Assembly (NCBI RefSeq): GCF_041206865.1
Contig: NZ_JBGEDP010000001.1
Span: 4,588,001-4,652,000 of the forward strand
Direction: 5' to 3'
Length of the DNA: 64,000 nt
From: Mycobacterium sp. HUMS_12744610
GTDB lineage: Bacteria; Actinomycetota; Actinomycetes; Mycobacteriales; Mycobacteriaceae
Made by a program: the position numbers and the translations under genes. Of this stretch, positions 8,499 to 21,200 are shown in pieces. The notes under the pieces are model-generated. The model worked only from the letters and a program-made list of their open reading frames with translations. It made no database searches and had not been told where the DNA came from. Every line of letters starts with the position of its first letter. The stretch's first letter is position 1.

Positions 8499-9392
8499 AT
8501 GTGGCAACCACCACGCGGCGCGGTCTTGGTAGGCGTCGACGGCTCGGCGGCGGCCCTGGGAGCCGTACGGTGGGCGGCCCACGATGCGGCGCTACACCGC
8601 GTGCCGCTGGTTCTGGTCCATGTCATCGACGCCGCCTTACCGGAGTGGTTCGAGGTCGCCGCGCTAACCGACTTCGGGCAACGGCAGCAACGCCGGGCGC
8701 GCGGTTTCGTCGAGTCGGCGATCAAGGTCGCCGAGGAGAGCACCGATGGGCACGGCCCGGTGCACATCGAGGGCAAGGTACTAACTTCGGCCACCATCCC
8801 GACGCTCGTCGGCCTCTCCGCACAGGCGGCGATGGTCGTGGTCGGCTACCGGCGGCGTGACGCCCTGGCGCGCAGCGTCCTCGGCTCGGTGAGCTCCGCG
8901 TTGGTCTACCACGCGCAGTGCCCGGTCGCCGTGATCCACGACCGCGAAGCCAGGGGCGCCGCCGTCGCACGGGCGCCGGTGCTGGTGGGCATCGACGGCT
9001 CAGCGGCATCGGAAGCGGCGACCGCTATCGCTTTTCAGGAGGCGTCCCGACGAGGTGTCGGCCTGGTGGCTTTGCACGCGTGGACCGAGCCGTGGGCTTC
9101 CGGCTCCGGGCGGTTCCAGAACGCCCACTGGGACGCTCAGCTGTCCGAACAAGAGGCGACGCTCGCCGAACGGCTGGCGGGTTGGCAAGATCGTCACCCC
9201 GAGGTGACGATCCGTCGCAGGCTCGAAATCGGTGATCCCGCAAGCTGTCTCATCGACGCGTCCGAACAGGCGCAACTGATCGTGGTCGGCAGCCATGGCT
9301 GCGGCCGGCTCAGGGGTGCGTTGCTGGGATCGGTCGGGGCGGCGGTGGTCAGCAGGGCCAAGATCCCGGTGATCGTGGCGCGTCGTTGGTAG
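8499..9392 (+). CDS. Tandem universal stress protein
   Basis: This 297-residue protein has two Usp domains, about 8-145 and 155-297. The second has a complete nucleotide-binding signature (VVGSHGCGRLRGALLGS, the G-2x-G-9x-G-S pattern). The first keeps the fold (VLVGVDGSAAALGAVRWAA) but has a looser loop (VVVGYRRRDALARSVLGS). Mycobacterial paralogues of this layout are often in the hypoxia/NO (DosR) regulon. I see no convincing DosR box in the 112 bases upstream. Confidence 0.9.
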   Translation: MWQPPRGAVLVGVDGSAAALGAVRWAAHDAALHRVPLVLVHVIDAALPEWFEVAALTDFGQRQQRRARGFVESAIKVAEESTDGHGPVHIEGKVLTSATIPTLVGLSAQAAMVVVGYRRRDALARSVLGSVSSALVYHAQCPVAVIHDREARGAAVARAPVLVGIDGSAASEAATAIAFQEASRRGVGLVALHAWTEPWASGSGRFQNAHWDAQLSEQEATLAERLAGWQDRHPEVTIRRRLEIGDPASCLIDASEQAQLIVVGSHGCGRLRGALLGSVGAAVVSRAKIPVIVARRW

Positions 9393-9409
9393 TACCTCAA
9401 GCGGCCGGT

Positions 9410-9437
9410 GCTTGACTAGACCAGACTAAGTTCAAGC
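9410..9437 (+). promoter_or_regulatory. Imperfect inverted repeat upstream of the Phd-type antitoxin
   Basis: GCTTGACT and AGTTCAAGC form arms around a CTAGACCAGACTA centre, 17 bases before the antitoxin start. Antitoxins of this class usually repress their own promoter through such sites. The arms differ by one inserted base, so support is modest. Confidence 0.3.
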
Positions 9438-9453
9438 GCCTACCATCGGCCGG

Positions 9454-9708
9454 GTGACGATAAACGTGAACATCCACGAGGCGAAGACCCATCTGTCTCG
9501 ACTCCTCGAACGGGTGGCGGACGGCGAGCGTGTCGTCATCTCGAAGGCCGGCAAGCCCGTGGCGGATCTGGTGCCGCATCAGGCTGTCGATGTCGCGTTC
9601 GGTGGACTGCGCGGCCAAATCACCTACGACGACTCTTCCTTCGACGTCGATCCAGAAATTCAGGAGATGTTCTACGGCGCACGTCACCACGGCGATGCTT
9701 CTTCTTGA
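9454..9708 (+). CDS. Type II antitoxin, Phd/YefM-like (VapB role)
   Basis: The 84-residue product starts at GTG (MTINVNIHEAKTHLSRLLER) and has the Phd/YefM fold signature NIHEAKTHLSRLLERVADGE followed by VVISKAGKPVADLVP. The N-terminal part should bind DNA. The C-terminal tail (FDVDPEIQEMFYGARHH) is the kind that wraps the PIN toxin. The next gene starts inside its last codons, so antitoxin and toxin are coupled. Confidence 0.9.
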   Translation: MTINVNIHEAKTHLSRLLERVADGERVVISKAGKPVADLVPHQAVDVAFGGLRGQITYDDSSFDVDPEIQEMFYGARHHGDASS

Positions 9709-10078
9709 CAGCCAGGCCCTCTTGTGGATGCTCGATGACAACCCACGGCTCGGTCAAAACGCTCGCGCTGCAATCGGTTCGGCGCGAGGTGTGCACGTCT
9801 CGACCGCAACCGTGTGGGAATTGACCATCAAGACGATGCTCGGCAAGCTTTCCGTGCCGACCCCTCTTTCCGCCGTCCTGACTGGGCAGGGCCTCCTACT
9901 GCTGGACGTCACCGCCGAGCACGCCGAAGCGATTCGCGACTATCCCGAATTGACGCGGCACGACCCGTTCGACCGGCTCCTCGTCGCCCAGGCCGATCGT
10001 GCCGGCTTGCGACTGCTCACCGCCGACCGGGTGCTGATCGGACTGAAGAAGGCGTTCATTCTCGACGCCACGAAGTGA
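9695..10078 (+). CDS. VapC-type PIN-domain toxin
   Basis: This 127-residue PIN ribonuclease starts at ATG 9695, overlapping the antitoxin by 14 bases. Metal-binding acidic residues are visible as D in LLLDSQALL, E in ATVWELTIK, D in HDPFDRLL and D in LLTADRVL. The family cleaves structured RNA such as tRNA or rRNA; the target here is unknown. It converges on the second toxin-antitoxin pair, with about 107 bases between stops. Confidence 0.9.
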   Translation: MLLLDSQALLWMLDDNPRLGQNARAAIGSARGVHVSTATVWELTIKTMLGKLSVPTPLSAVLTGQGLLLLDVTAEHAEAIRDYPELTRHDPFDRLLVAQADRAGLRLLTADRVLIGLKKAFILDATK

Positions 10079-10185
10079 CAATCGAGCTCGTTCCAAAATT
10101 GTCGTATGGATATGCCCAAGGCGTTGATGACATCGGCACTTGGCCAGGCCCGCCCGGTGGAGGAGAGCCAGAAGGGCCTCAGATG

Positions 10186-10602
10186 TTATCCGCGGGCGAA
10201 CGGATTGCTCAGCCGTACTCCTTCGATGACCTGGCCCTCGTTGAGGTCCTCGGTCCACAAAGTGTCGCAACGCAATTCGGCGGCACTGCGGACGATCATG
10301 GCGTCCCAGAAGGAAAGCTGGTAGCGACTGGACAACATCGCCGCAGCGATCACGTCATCGGGCAGCGGCGAATGGACCCGCCATCGCATCAGGCTTTTCA
10401 GCATGTCGACCGCGACTTCGGTATCGATCGTCTTTGCGACCTTGCGTGTCGCGTTGACGTAAAACTCCTGCAGAACCTGAACGCTGACTGCCCCGCGCCG
10501 CTCTCGCCACAGCCGCTCGACCAGCGCGGTGGCCCTGTCGTGCCGTTCACCGGCCGCCGCATCGTATGCGTAGAGCAAGATGTTGGTGTCGACGAACTCC
10601 AT
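10186..10602 (-). CDS. VapC-type PIN-domain toxin (second pair)
   Basis: This is a 138-residue PIN protein with N-terminal FVDTNILLYAYDAA, E in VQVLQEFYVN, D in LSFWDAMIVRSA and D in LWTEDLNEG. All four acidic metal ligands are present, so it should be an active ribonuclease. It lies two bases after its antitoxin gene on the same strand. Confidence 0.92.
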   Translation of the reverse strand: MEFVDTNILLYAYDAAAGERHDRATALVERLWRERRGAVSVQVLQEFYVNATRKVAKTIDTEVAVDMLKSLMRWRVHSPLPDDVIAAAMLSSRYQLSFWDAMIVRSAAELRCDTLWTEDLNEGQVIEGVRLSNPFARG

Positions 10603-10604
10603 GG

Positions 10605-10844
10605 TCAGCGTTCGTGAACCTCTTCACGGGACCAGGTGATCGGCCCGACCTGAAGGCCGAGCCCTCCGTTCATGCGGCGACGCTCGAGTTCGGCCACTTC
10701 GTCGTAGTCGCGCACGTCGCCGACGAGTTGCTCGAGCAGCCTGGCAACCAGACTCGACACGGACATATCGTGCTGGGCGGCCAGCACCTTCGCGCGGCGT
10801 ACCAATTCCTCGGGCATCGACAGCGTGATGTTCTTGGTCGCCAC
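10605..10844 (-). CDS. VapB-type antitoxin, ribbon-helix-helix
   Basis: The 79-residue product has an N-terminal ribbon-helix-helix (MATKNITLSMPEELVRRAKV, then HDMSVSSLVARLL) and a charged C-terminal tail that should neutralise the PIN toxin downstream. The start lies one base from a near-perfect palindrome (10846-10870), which fits autoregulation. Confidence 0.9.
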   Translation of the reverse strand: MATKNITLSMPEELVRRAKVLAAQHDMSVSSLVARLLEQLVGDVRDYDEVAELERRRMNGGLGLQVGPITWSREEVHER

Positions 10845-10845
10845 A

Positions 10846-10870
10846 GTGATTCAGTGTAGCACTGATTCAC
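10846..10870 (-). promoter_or_regulatory. Palindromic operator of the VapBC pair
   Basis: The plus strand reads GTGATTCAGTG, then TAG, then CACTGATTCAC. The 11-base arms are complementary except at one position. It sits directly before the antitoxin ATG at 10844. RHH antitoxins typically bind such sites as VapBC complexes. The short leader implies a transcript that starts within or next to the site. Confidence 0.6.
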
Positions 10871-10991
10871 AGGGTCTCGTACCATATAGTAGCCGCAGGT
10901 AGGATTCGGCGGCTTGTTCCACAACCAGGTCGCGACGTCTTAGAAGCCATCCACGGGCAATCCGCGGACATTCCCACCCGCGAACGGGAAA

Positions 10992-11011
10992 GGGCCGCAT
11001 CTCTGCGGCCC
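10992..11011 (-). terminator. Stem-loop terminator of tmRNA
   Basis: A perfect 8-bp GC-rich stem (GGGCCGCA / TGCGGCCC) with a four-base loop lies just past the tmRNA 3' end and is followed by only three U on the minus strand. The short U-tract is common for mycobacterial terminators. Confidence 0.7.
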
Positions 11012-11018
11012 TTTTCAG

Positions 11019-11383
11019 TGGAGCTGCCGGGAATCGAACCCGGGTCCTACGGCATTCCCTCAAGGCTTCTCCGTGCGCAGTCCGCTATGCCTCTACTCGG
11101 ATCTCCCGGTCACGCGAACCAGCCAGGATGACGATCCCAGTCGCTGTTGGTGTCCCGGTGAGTCCCGCGACCGGACTCACCGGTTGATCCCTCTAGCTGA
11201 CGCCAGGCTCCGGGTCGAGGGCTTTCCCGGTCTGACGGACTAGCTGTCGCTTAGGCAGCGAGAGCGTAGTCGCGCTGTGTTGAAACGGCGCTTATCTGTT
11301 TGCAACGACGCTTACGGTGGTCTCTTGCCTGCACCGGCACGCTTCCCTTGATTCGATGCGCGAAGTCGAAACCGTTCAGCCCC
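11019..11383 (-). ncRNA. ssrA: Transfer-messenger RNA (tmRNA)
   Basis: The 365-base RNA begins GGGGCTGAACGGTTTCGAC, the usual mycobacterial tmRNA 5' end. It ends with the tRNA-like T arm (GGTTCGATTCCCG) and CAGCTCCA, whose stem pairs with the 5' GGGGCUG. Just after ACAGATAAGC, the tag frame reads AVSTQRDYALAA then TAA. The QRDYALAA ending is typical for mycobacteria. With SmpB (13220-13729) it rescues stalled ribosomes and marks the nascent chain for proteolysis. Confidence 0.97.
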
Positions 11384-11481
11384 ATGTCTTCGAACATCCC
11401 CGCCGACTTTCGGCAGGACAATCAATCATACGCCCCTATCAACCGGCGACGGCGAACCTTTGTTCCCGGCGCCCGCCGGTC

Positions 11482-12327
11482 CTAGATGACGAAGTTCAGG
11501 TTCTCGACGATGCGCTGCGCGACGTCGCTGTCACCACCGAGTTCGACGCCCTGGGTGCGGCTCGGGCACATCGGCCGCCCCCCGGCGAGCCGGGTGAACT
11601 GCAGCCCGTCCATCTGGATCGTCGCGGTCGGCTCCTGCCCGCCGAAATCGTCGACCACCTGCGCGCGGCCGTCGACGCTGACGCGGATGCTGCGGGCCAG
11701 CGGCCCGGTCAGCTCGAACAGGACGCGGGAGCCGTCGGGGGCCTTGGCGAGCTTGCCCACGACGAATCCCATGGTGCCCGCGATCTCGTCCAGGGACAGC
11801 TGTGACGCCGGCCCGTCGAGTTCGGCGTCGGACGAGGGCCGCTGCAGCGCGGCGCGGATGTCCTGCTCGTGCATCCAGCAGTCGAAGACCCGGATCCGCA
11901 TGAACCGCCCGTAGCTGTCCATGCCCGCCGGCGTCGGCGTGACCGCGTTCCACTCCTCGTCGGACATGCCGGCCAGAACCTTGCGCCGGGTGCCGGTGAT
12001 CTCCCGGAACCGGGCCAGCACGTCGGCGCCCCGTTCCCCGCTGAGATGGCGCACCCAGCACTCGTTCATCGCCCCGATGTCGTTGCGGACGTGCTCGAGC
12101 GCCTTGACGTCGCAGTCGGGCTCGGGCGAGGCGATGCCGGAGAGGAACGACTCGGTGCCGATCATGTGCGCCACCAGCGCCTGCACGTCCCAGCCGGGCA
12201 GCGGGCTCACCGCCTGCCACTGCGTGTCGGGCAGCCCCTCGAGGAGCGCACCGAGGTCGTCCCACACCGCGAAGAGCCCGGCGAGGACCTCAGACTTGTC
12301 GAGTTTGGTCACGGGTCGGTCGGCCAT
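11482..12327 (-). CDS. DinB-fold maleylpyruvate isomerase-family (mycothiol-dependent) protein
   Basis: The 281-residue protein has an N-terminal four-helix DinB/MDMPI domain. Its motifs are LPGWDVQALVAHMIGTE, with the first metal His, and VFDCWMHEQDIRAAL, with the second. A C-terminal SCP2-like domain follows (VLFELTGPLARSIRVSVDG, TIQMDGLQFTRLAGGR). The family uses mycothiol in isomerase or transferase reactions, but the substrate is unknown. It is separated from tmRNA by 98 bases. Confidence 0.8.
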   Translation of the reverse strand: MADRPVTKLDKSEVLAGLFAVWDDLGALLEGLPDTQWQAVSPLPGWDVQALVAHMIGTESFLSGIASPEPDCDVKALEHVRNDIGAMNECWVRHLSGERGADVLARFREITGTRRKVLAGMSDEEWNAVTPTPAGMDSYGRFMRIRVFDCWMHEQDIRAALQRPSSDAELDGPASQLSLDEIAGTMGFVVGKLAKAPDGSRVLFELTGPLARSIRVSVDGRAQVVDDFGGQEPTATIQMDGLQFTRLAGGRPMCPSRTQGVELGGDSDVAQRIVENLNFVI

Positions 12328-12377
12328 CCCCGGATCGTAAGCCGCTCAGCTTCCGGCCAAGCGGCCGACCCTCGCGG

Positions 12378-13190
12378 TCACGCCGCGGCAATCATCGCCA
12401 CGGAACCCATGGCCAACACCATGCCGAGGCCCTGCCACCGCGTCACGCGCTCGCGCAGCACCAGCATCGCCAGCACGACCGTCGCCGCCGGATACAGCGA
12501 GATCAACATGCTGGCCAACGACAACAGCCACGACCGCAGCGCCTCCAGCATGGTGACGTTGGCGAAGATGTCCAGCAGGGCCACCGCCCCCGCCAACAGC
12601 AGCGGCTTACCACGCGGCGGCCGCAACTTCTTGCTCGTCGCCGCGAGCAGCAACACCACCACGGTCGCCGACAGGCGGGCGATGAACAGCGGCCAGAACC
12701 GGCATTCGTGGGGCGCCTGATGGAGGAACACCAGGTCCATCCCGAACGCCACGCCGGCCACCACCGTCAGCCACGCCACCTTCGGCGTGAACCGGTACGG
12801 CGTCACGCCCTCGACGGTGGCTTCGCGGCTCACGAGCATCACCGCGACCATCGCCAGCACGACACCCACGGAGGCGGTCTGTCCCGGGCGCTCCCCCAGC
12901 ACCACGCCGACGGCGACGGGCACCGCCGCGTTCAGCACCGCCGCCACGGGCGAGACCACCGAGATGGGGCCCGACCCCAGCGCCGCGAAGAACGCCCACA
13001 TTCCCAGCGCCTGGCTCAGCCCGTACAGGACACCCCAGAAGACCGCGCCGAAGCGGATCGGCCCGCCCGCGCTGGCTGCCAGCACGCCCAGCAACACGAC
13101 CTCGATCGGGTAGGCGACCAACAACACCCGCAGCGCCGCGACCCGGCGTGCGGCCACCCCGCCCACGAAATCGCTGACGCCGTAGGACAC
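12378..13190 (-). CDS. EamA/DMT-family transporter
   Basis: This is a roughly ten-helix membrane protein made of two EamA repeats. The first repeat ends near VVLGERPGQTASVGVVLAM and the second near VLRERVTRWQGLGMVLAM, each with the conserved Glu-Arg before the last helix. The substrate cannot be inferred. The only in-frame start is GTG 13190 (MSYGVSDFVGG). Homologous-looking codons ([10 protein letters not shown]) continue upstream to the smpB stop without a standard start, so the true N-terminus may be longer. Confidence 0.8.
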   Translation of the reverse strand: MSYGVSDFVGGVAARRVAALRVLLVAYPIEVVLLGVLAASAGGPIRFGAVFWGVLYGLSQALGMWAFFAALGSGPISVVSPVAAVLNAAVPVAVGVVLGERPGQTASVGVVLAMVAVMLVSREATVEGVTPYRFTPKVAWLTVVAGVAFGMDLVFLHQAPHECRFWPLFIARLSATVVVLLLAATSKKLRPPRGKPLLLAGAVALLDIFANVTMLEALRSWLLSLASMLISLYPAATVVLAMLVLRERVTRWQGLGMVLAMGSVAMIAAA

Positions 13191-13219
13191 GGCCGAAAGC
13201 TGGGCGTACGCGGCGCCGA

Positions 13220-13729
13220 TCAGCTCAACCCCTTGGCCCGGCGGCCCAGTTCACGGACCACTTCGCGGTGGGCGTCACGGCGAGCCAGGTCCTGGCGCTT
13301 GTCGTACGCCCGCTTGCCGCGCGCCAGTGCGAGTTCGACCTTCACCTTGCCCTCGGAGAAATACAGTGACAACGGCACCAGTGCGAGGTTACCATCGCGA
13401 ATCTTGCCGATCAGCGTGTCGATCTGCCGGCGGTGCAGCAGCAACTTTCGTTTGCGGCGGGGCTCATGGTTGGTCCAGCTGCCGTGCTGGTACTCCGGGA
13501 TGTGCACGTTGTGTAGCCAGACTTCGCCGTCCTCGACGAGCGCGAAGGCGTCGGCCAGCGAGGCATGTCCCTCGCGCAGGCTCTTGACCTCCGTACCCTG
13601 CAGCGCAACCCCGGCCTCGAACAATTCGACAACCGAATAGTTATGCCGCGCTTTGCGATTGGTCGCGACGATGCGTTTGCCACCGCGTTTGTCGCCCGTC
13701 GCTTTGGCCCGGGCGGAGTTGTTGGCCAC
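13220..13729 (-). CDS. smpB: SsrA-binding protein SmpB
   Basis: The 169-residue protein binds the tRNA-like part of tmRNA and places it in the A site of stalled ribosomes. GTG 13729 starts two bases after the ftsX stop. Motifs include [46 protein letters not shown] and the basic tail [20 protein letters not shown]. Its partner ssrA lies 1.8 kb downstream. It closes the prfB-MscS-ftsE-ftsX-smpB run. Confidence 0.97.
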   Translation of the reverse strand: MANNSARAKATGDKRGGKRIVATNRKARHNYSVVELFEAGVALQGTEVKSLREGHASLADAFALVEDGEVWLHNVHIPEYQHGSWTNHEPRRKRKLLLHRRQIDTLIGKIRDGNLALVPLSLYFSEGKVKVELALARGKRAYDKRQDLARRDAHREVVRELGRRAKGLS

Positions 13730-13731
13730 AG

Positions 13732-14625
13732 CTATTCCCGCACGTAGAGCCGCAAAGTCACGTACGCCGTCAGGCCCGACATCGACACGCCGAGCAAAAA
13801 CAGCCACGGCGAAATGTAGAGGATGTCGGCGTAGTCCACCCGGGCGATCAAGTTTGCTTGGTAGAACTGGTTGAGGGCACTGTCCAGGAACCACGCGCGC
13901 ACCAGGATCAGGCCGGCGATCGCTATTGCGACCCCGACGGTGGCGGCGAACATCGCCTCGACCAGGAACGGCAGCTGGGTGTACCAGCGGCTGGCCCCGA
14001 CCAGCCGCATGATCCCGATCTCGGTGCGCCGCGTGTACGCCGCGACCTGGACCATGTTGGCGATCAACAGGACAGCCCCGACCGCCTGGACCAGCGCGAC
14101 GGCGAAGGCGGCATTACTCAGCCCGTCCAGGACCGCGAACAGCCGGTCGATCAGATCCTTCTGGTTGAGCACCGACAGCACCCCGGGTTGGCCCTGCACG
14201 GCCATGTCGAAGTCCTTGTGCTGCTCGGGGTTGTTCAGCTTGACGATGAACGACGCGGGGAACGAGTCCTTGCCGGCGACCTCCTTGTACTGCGGGAACT
14301 TCCGGATGGCGTCCTCATAGGCGTCCTTGCGGTTGAGGAACCGCACCGACTTGACGTCGTTGCGCGCCTCGATGCGCTCCCGCAGCGCCTTGCAGGGGTC
14401 GGCGTCGCAGGCCGGATCGTTGGCGGAGACGTCCTCGGTGAGGAAGACCTGGGTCTCGACGCGGTCGAGGTAGATGGCCCGGGAGTTGTCGGCCAGCCGG
14501 ACCACCAGCAGACCGCCGCCGAACAGGCCGATCGAGATCGCCGTCGTCAGGATCATCGCAACGGTCATGGTGATGTTGCGACGAAGACCGGTCAGGACCT
14601 CGTTGAGCAGGAAGCCGAAGCGCAC
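13732..14625 (-). CDS. ftsX: Cell-division ABC transporter permease FtsX
   Basis: The 297-residue length equals that recalled for M. tuberculosis FtsX. A first membrane helix near 20-40 is followed by an external domain with a Cys pair ([15 protein letters not shown]). Three C-terminal helices follow, including [20 protein letters not shown]. FtsX acts with FtsE to activate septal peptidoglycan hydrolases of the RipC type. It starts immediately after the ftsE stop. Confidence 0.97.
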   Translation of the reverse strand: MRFGFLLNEVLTGLRRNITMTVAMILTTAISIGLFGGGLLVVRLADNSRAIYLDRVETQVFLTEDVSANDPACDADPCKALRERIEARNDVKSVRFLNRKDAYEDAIRKFPQYKEVAGKDSFPASFIVKLNNPEQHKDFDMAVQGQPGVLSVLNQKDLIDRLFAVLDGLSNAAFAVALVQAVGAVLLIANMVQVAAYTRRTEIGIMRLVGASRWYTQLPFLVEAMFAATVGVAIAIAGLILVRAWFLDSALNQFYQANLIARVDYADILYISPWLFLLGVSMSGLTAYVTLRLYVRE

Positions 14626-15315
14626 TTAGCGATCCATCCCGTAGATGCCGCGCTGTTCGTCGCGAACCAGCCTGCCCAACGACAACTCGACGACCCGCTG
14701 CCGCATCGAGTCGACGATGTGGTGGTCGTGAGTGGCCATCAACACCGTGGTGCCGGTCCGGTTGATCCGCTCGAGCAGATCCATGATGTCGTTGCTGGTG
14801 TCGGGGTCGAGGTTGCCGGTGGGCTCGTCGGCCAGCAGCAGCAGGGGCCGGTTGACGAACGCGCGGGCAATCGCGACGCGTTGCTGCTCCCCGCCCGACA
14901 GCTCGTGCGGCAGCCTGTTCGCTTTGCCGGACAGGCCGACCGTCTCGAGCACCTCGGGCACGACCCGGTTGATGGCGTCGGTGCGTTTGCCGATGACCTC
15001 CAGGGCGAAGGCCACGTTGTCGTACACGGTCTTCTGCTGTAGCAGGCGAAAGTCCTGGAAGACGCAGCCGATCACCTGGCGCAGCTTGGGTATGTGGCGA
15101 CCCGGGAGCTTGTTGACGTGGAACTTCGACACTCGCACGTCACCCGCGGTCGGTGACTCCGCGCCCAGCAGCAGGCGCATGAACGTCGACTTGCCCGAAC
15201 CCGACGGTCCGATCAGAAAGACGAATTCACCCTTGTCGATCTTGACGTTCACGTCCTCCAGCGCCGGTCGCGCCGACGCTTTGTATTTCTTGCTGACATG
15301 GTCCAGGGTGATCAT
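14626..15315 (-). CDS. ftsE: Cell-division ATP-binding protein FtsE
   Basis: This is a 229-residue ABC ATPase with Walker A ([11 protein letters not shown]), Q-loop ([10 protein letters not shown]), signature ([14 protein letters not shown]), Walker B ([12 protein letters not shown]) and H-loop ([11 protein letters not shown]). ATG 15315 is chosen over GTG 15318 because it gives the standard mycobacterial N-terminus [12 protein letters not shown]. It powers conformational signalling through FtsX at the septum. Confidence 0.98.
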   Translation of the reverse strand: MITLDHVSKKYKASARPALEDVNVKIDKGEFVFLIGPSGSGKSTFMRLLLGAESPTAGDVRVSKFHVNKLPGRHIPKLRQVIGCVFQDFRLLQQKTVYDNVAFALEVIGKRTDAINRVVPEVLETVGLSGKANRLPHELSGGEQQRVAIARAFVNRPLLLLADEPTGNLDPDTSNDIMDLLERINRTGTTVLMATHDHHIVDSMRQRVVELSLGRLVRDEQRGIYGMDR

Positions 15316-15358
15316 CACGGCACGCCAGTGTAGCCGCGGCTTTCGCCGCTGGACGAAG

Positions 15359-15832
15359 TCAACTGGCCGGTGGTGCCGAAGTGGGCGCCGGGCCGGGGCC
15401 CGGCATCGGCGTTGGTGTGGTCGGGGTGGTGCTGGGCGGGCAGAAGGGCGGCGGCAGCAGGCACGGTAGCTGCGGCAGCACGAACGGCGGCGGCTCGGTG
15501 GTCGTGGTCGTGACGGGCGGCGGCTCGGTCGTGGTCGGCGCCGGCGGCACCGTCGTGGTCGGGGTGTACCTGACGGTGGGGGGCGGCTGCACCCGGGTCC
15601 GCGGCACCCAGGTGTAGTTCGGGTCGGGCACGAAACCCGGCGGCACCACCGCCGGGGCCGGCGGCTTGGGGGGCGGCTGCGGGCGGTAGGTGTCGTAGAC
15701 CCACCACACCGCCAGGAACGCCACGATCAGCACCAGCGTCGACGTGCGGATCCGGCCGCCGAACAGATAACCCGGCCAGCGTCGTTCCTGCTCCGCGCCG
15801 TGCCTCTCGAGGACGTTGAGGGTGACCTTCAT
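15359..15832 (-). CDS. Proline/threonine-rich single-pass membrane protein
   Basis: In this 157-residue protein, one membrane helix near 31-50 ([18 protein letters not shown]) is followed by a long Pro/Thr-rich tail ([20 protein letters not shown]) that is probably outside and may span the wall. It overlaps the MscS gene by four bases. M. tuberculosis has a Pro-rich protein (Rv3103c) in the same place. The function is unknown; the operon suggests an envelope or division role. Confidence 0.85.
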   Translation of the reverse strand: MKVTLNVLERHGAEQERRWPGYLFGGRIRTSTLVLIVAFLAVWWVYDTYRPQPPPKPPAPAVVPPGFVPDPNYTWVPRTRVQPPPTVRYTPTTTVPPAPTTTEPPPVTTTTTEPPPFVLPQLPCLLPPPFCPPSTTPTTPTPMPGPGPAPTSAPPAS

Positions 15833-16866
15833 CGCCGTTGCACCGCATCCGTGGTCGTGTCACCTGCGTCGGCGGACTTGTCGCCGGCTGCCTCCGCTTT
15901 GTCGCGGGCGGCCTTGGCGGCCGGTACCGCGGGGTCGTCCTCGACCAGGCCCACCGTCGCGTCGGCCGCGGTGACGATGCCGACACGGGCCAGCGCCCGG
16001 ATGACCAGCACCCGCAGTTGCCGGCCCACCTCGAACTGCTTGCCGGGCAGGGTGCGGGCCACCACGCGCAGGGTGACGGTGTCGACCGCGATGCTTTCCA
16101 CCCCCATCACGGTCGGCGCGTCCAGCAGCAGGTCCTTGAGCACCGGGTCGCCCGTCGCGCGTTCGCACTCCTGGTGCAACACCTCGTTGACCCGGTTGAG
16201 GTCGGCGTTGATGGACACCGGAATGTCCACCACCGCGCGGGCCCAGTCCTTGGACAGGTTGACCACCTTGACGATCTGCCCGTTGGGAATGGTCAACACC
16301 TCACCGTCCGCCGAGCGCAGCCGGGTCACCCGCAGGGTCACGTTCTCGACCGTGCCGCTGGCGTCCGTCGATGCCACCACGGTCAGGGTGACCAGGTCGC
16401 CGAAGCCGTACTGCTTCTCCACGATGATGAAGAAGCCGGCCAACATGTCCCTGACCAGCTGCTGGGCGCCGAAGCCCAGCGCCGCGCCCACCACGGTGGC
16501 CGGCGCGATCAGCCCACCCAGTGAGAACCGCAGCACGTCGGCGATCTGCAGCATCACCCAGATGCCGATGATGACGATCGACACCCACGAGATCACCGAG
16601 GCCACGGCCTGCCGGTGCTTGGTGGCCTCCGAGCGCACCAGCGCGTCGCTCTCGGCGAACCCGATGTCCAGCTGCCGGGTCACCTGCTGGGCCACCCAGT
16701 TGACGAAGCGGGCGGCCAGCACCGCCGCGATCAGCACCATGACGATCCGCAGACCCCTGGTGATGATCCATTCGCCGATCTCGCCGCGCCAGAAGTCGTG
16801 CCAACGCTGGGTGGCGGAGGCCGCCGACACCCGGGCCGCGGCGAGGACGGTGGGGTTAGTCGTCAT
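15829..16866 (-). CDS. MscS-type mechanosensitive ion channel
   Basis: The 345-residue protein has membrane helices near 33-55, 85-105 and 110-135. The pore-lining helix and beta domain read [20 protein letters not shown], then [20 protein letters not shown], the core MscS signature. The C-terminal domain is mixed alpha/beta with a charged Ala-rich tail. It should release solutes on hypo-osmotic shock. It overlaps prfB by 11 bases. Confidence 0.92.
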   Translation of the reverse strand: MTTNPTVLAAARVSAASATQRWHDFWRGEIGEWIITRGLRIVMVLIAAVLAARFVNWVAQQVTRQLDIGFAESDALVRSEATKHRQAVASVISWVSIVIIGIWVMLQIADVLRFSLGGLIAPATVVGAALGFGAQQLVRDMLAGFFIIVEKQYGFGDLVTLTVVASTDASGTVENVTLRVTRLRSADGEVLTIPNGQIVKVVNLSKDWARAVVDIPVSINADLNRVNEVLHQECERATGDPVLKDLLLDAPTVMGVESIAVDTVTLRVVARTLPGKQFEVGRQLRVLVIRALARVGIVTAADATVGLVEDDPAVPAAKAARDKAEAAGDKSADAGDTTTDAVQRR

Positions 16867-17971
16867 CTTTTCGGTTGCGCCACCGAATCCCCGCTTCCAG
16901 GAACCCGTCGATGTCCCCGTCCAGGACCGCCGCCGGGTTTCCCACCTCGTACTCGGTGCGCAAATCCTTGACCATCTGATACGGGTGCAGCACGTAGGAG
17001 CGCATCTGGTTGCCCCAGGAGCTGCCGCCCTCGCCTTTCAAGGCGTCCATCTCGGCGCGCTCCTCGGAGCGCTTGCGCTCCAGCAGCTTGGCCTGCAGCA
17101 CCCGCATCGCCGACACCTTGTTCTGCAGCTGGGACTTCTCGTTCTGGCACGTCACGACGATCCCCGTGGGGATGTGGGTCAAACGCACCGCCGAGTCGGT
17201 GGTGTTCACCGACTGCCCGCCGGGCCCGCTGGAACGGTAGACGTCCACGCGGACGTCGCCCTCGGGGATGTCGATGTGATCGGTGGTGTCCACGACCGGG
17301 AGCACCTCGACCTCGGCGAACGACGTCTGGCGCCGGCTCTGGTTGTCGAACGGGCTGATCCGGACCAGCCGATGGGTGCCCTGCTCCACCGAGAGCGTGC
17401 CGTAGGCGAACGGCGCGTGCACGGCGAAGGTGGCGCTTTTGATGCCCGCCTCCTCGGCGTAGGAGATGTCGAACACCTCGACCGGGTACTTGTGCTGCTC
17501 GGCCCACCGGATGTACATGCGCATCAGCATCTCGGCCCAGTCGGCGGCGTCGACCCCACCCGCGCCGGAGCGGATGGTGACCAGCGCCTCGCGCTCGTCG
17601 TACTCGCCGGACAACAGGGTGCGCACCTCGGTGGCTTCGATGTCGGCGCGCAGCGCCGCGAGCTCGGCGTCGGCCTCGGCCAGCGTGTCGGCCCCGGCCC
17701 CGCCCTCCTCCTCGGCGGCCAGCTCGTAGAGCACCGGCAGGTCGTCGAGGCGCCGCCGCAGCTCCTCGATACGGCGCAGCTCGCCCTGGGCGTGCGAGAG
17801 CTCGCTGGTCACCCGCTGGGCCCGGGTCTGGTCGTCCCACAGCTGCGGATCGGACGCCTCGTGCTCGAGCTTCTCGATGCGGGTGCGCAGACCATCCACA
17901 TCGAGCACCCGCTCCACCGTGGTCAGGGTGGAGTCGAGGGCGGCGATGTCGGCTTGACGGTCGGGTTCCAC
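16856..17971 (-). CDS. prfB: Peptide chain release factor 2
   Basis: This 371-residue factor recognises UGA and UAA. The codon-reading tripeptide is in VRISPFDNQ and the catalytic GGQ loop is in [20 protein letters not shown]. The frame is continuous from the ATG, with no internal stop, so the E. coli type of programmed +1 frameshift is absent. It diverges from fprA across a 119-base gap that should hold both promoters. Confidence 0.98.
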   Translation of the reverse strand: MEPDRQADIAALDSTLTTVERVLDVDGLRTRIEKLEHEASDPQLWDDQTRAQRVTSELSHAQGELRRIEELRRRLDDLPVLYELAAEEEGGAGADTLAEADAELAALRADIEATEVRTLLSGEYDEREALVTIRSGAGGVDAADWAEMLMRMYIRWAEQHKYPVEVFDISYAEEAGIKSATFAVHAPFAYGTLSVEQGTHRLVRISPFDNQSRRQTSFAEVEVLPVVDTTDHIDIPEGDVRVDVYRSSGPGGQSVNTTDSAVRLTHIPTGIVVTCQNEKSQLQNKVSAMRVLQAKLLERKRSEERAEMDALKGEGGSSWGNQMRSYVLHPYQMVKDLRTEYEVGNPAAVLDGDIDGFLEAGIRWRNRKDDD

Positions 17972-18090
17972 AGCCGACCACGTTACCGGCGCGCGGGCCC
18001 GCGGCGAATGCTCAGGTCGCCGTCACCGCGCTGACGTTTAGCATCGAGGGACCGTTCCGTTGCACCCCCCGACCGCGCAAAGGCTTGAGC

Positions 18091-21200
<3,110 letters not shown>

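Noticed and set aside
16856..17971. Programmed frameshift in prfB
   Set aside because: The reading frame is continuous and contains no early in-frame TGA, so there is no sign of the E. coli-type control.
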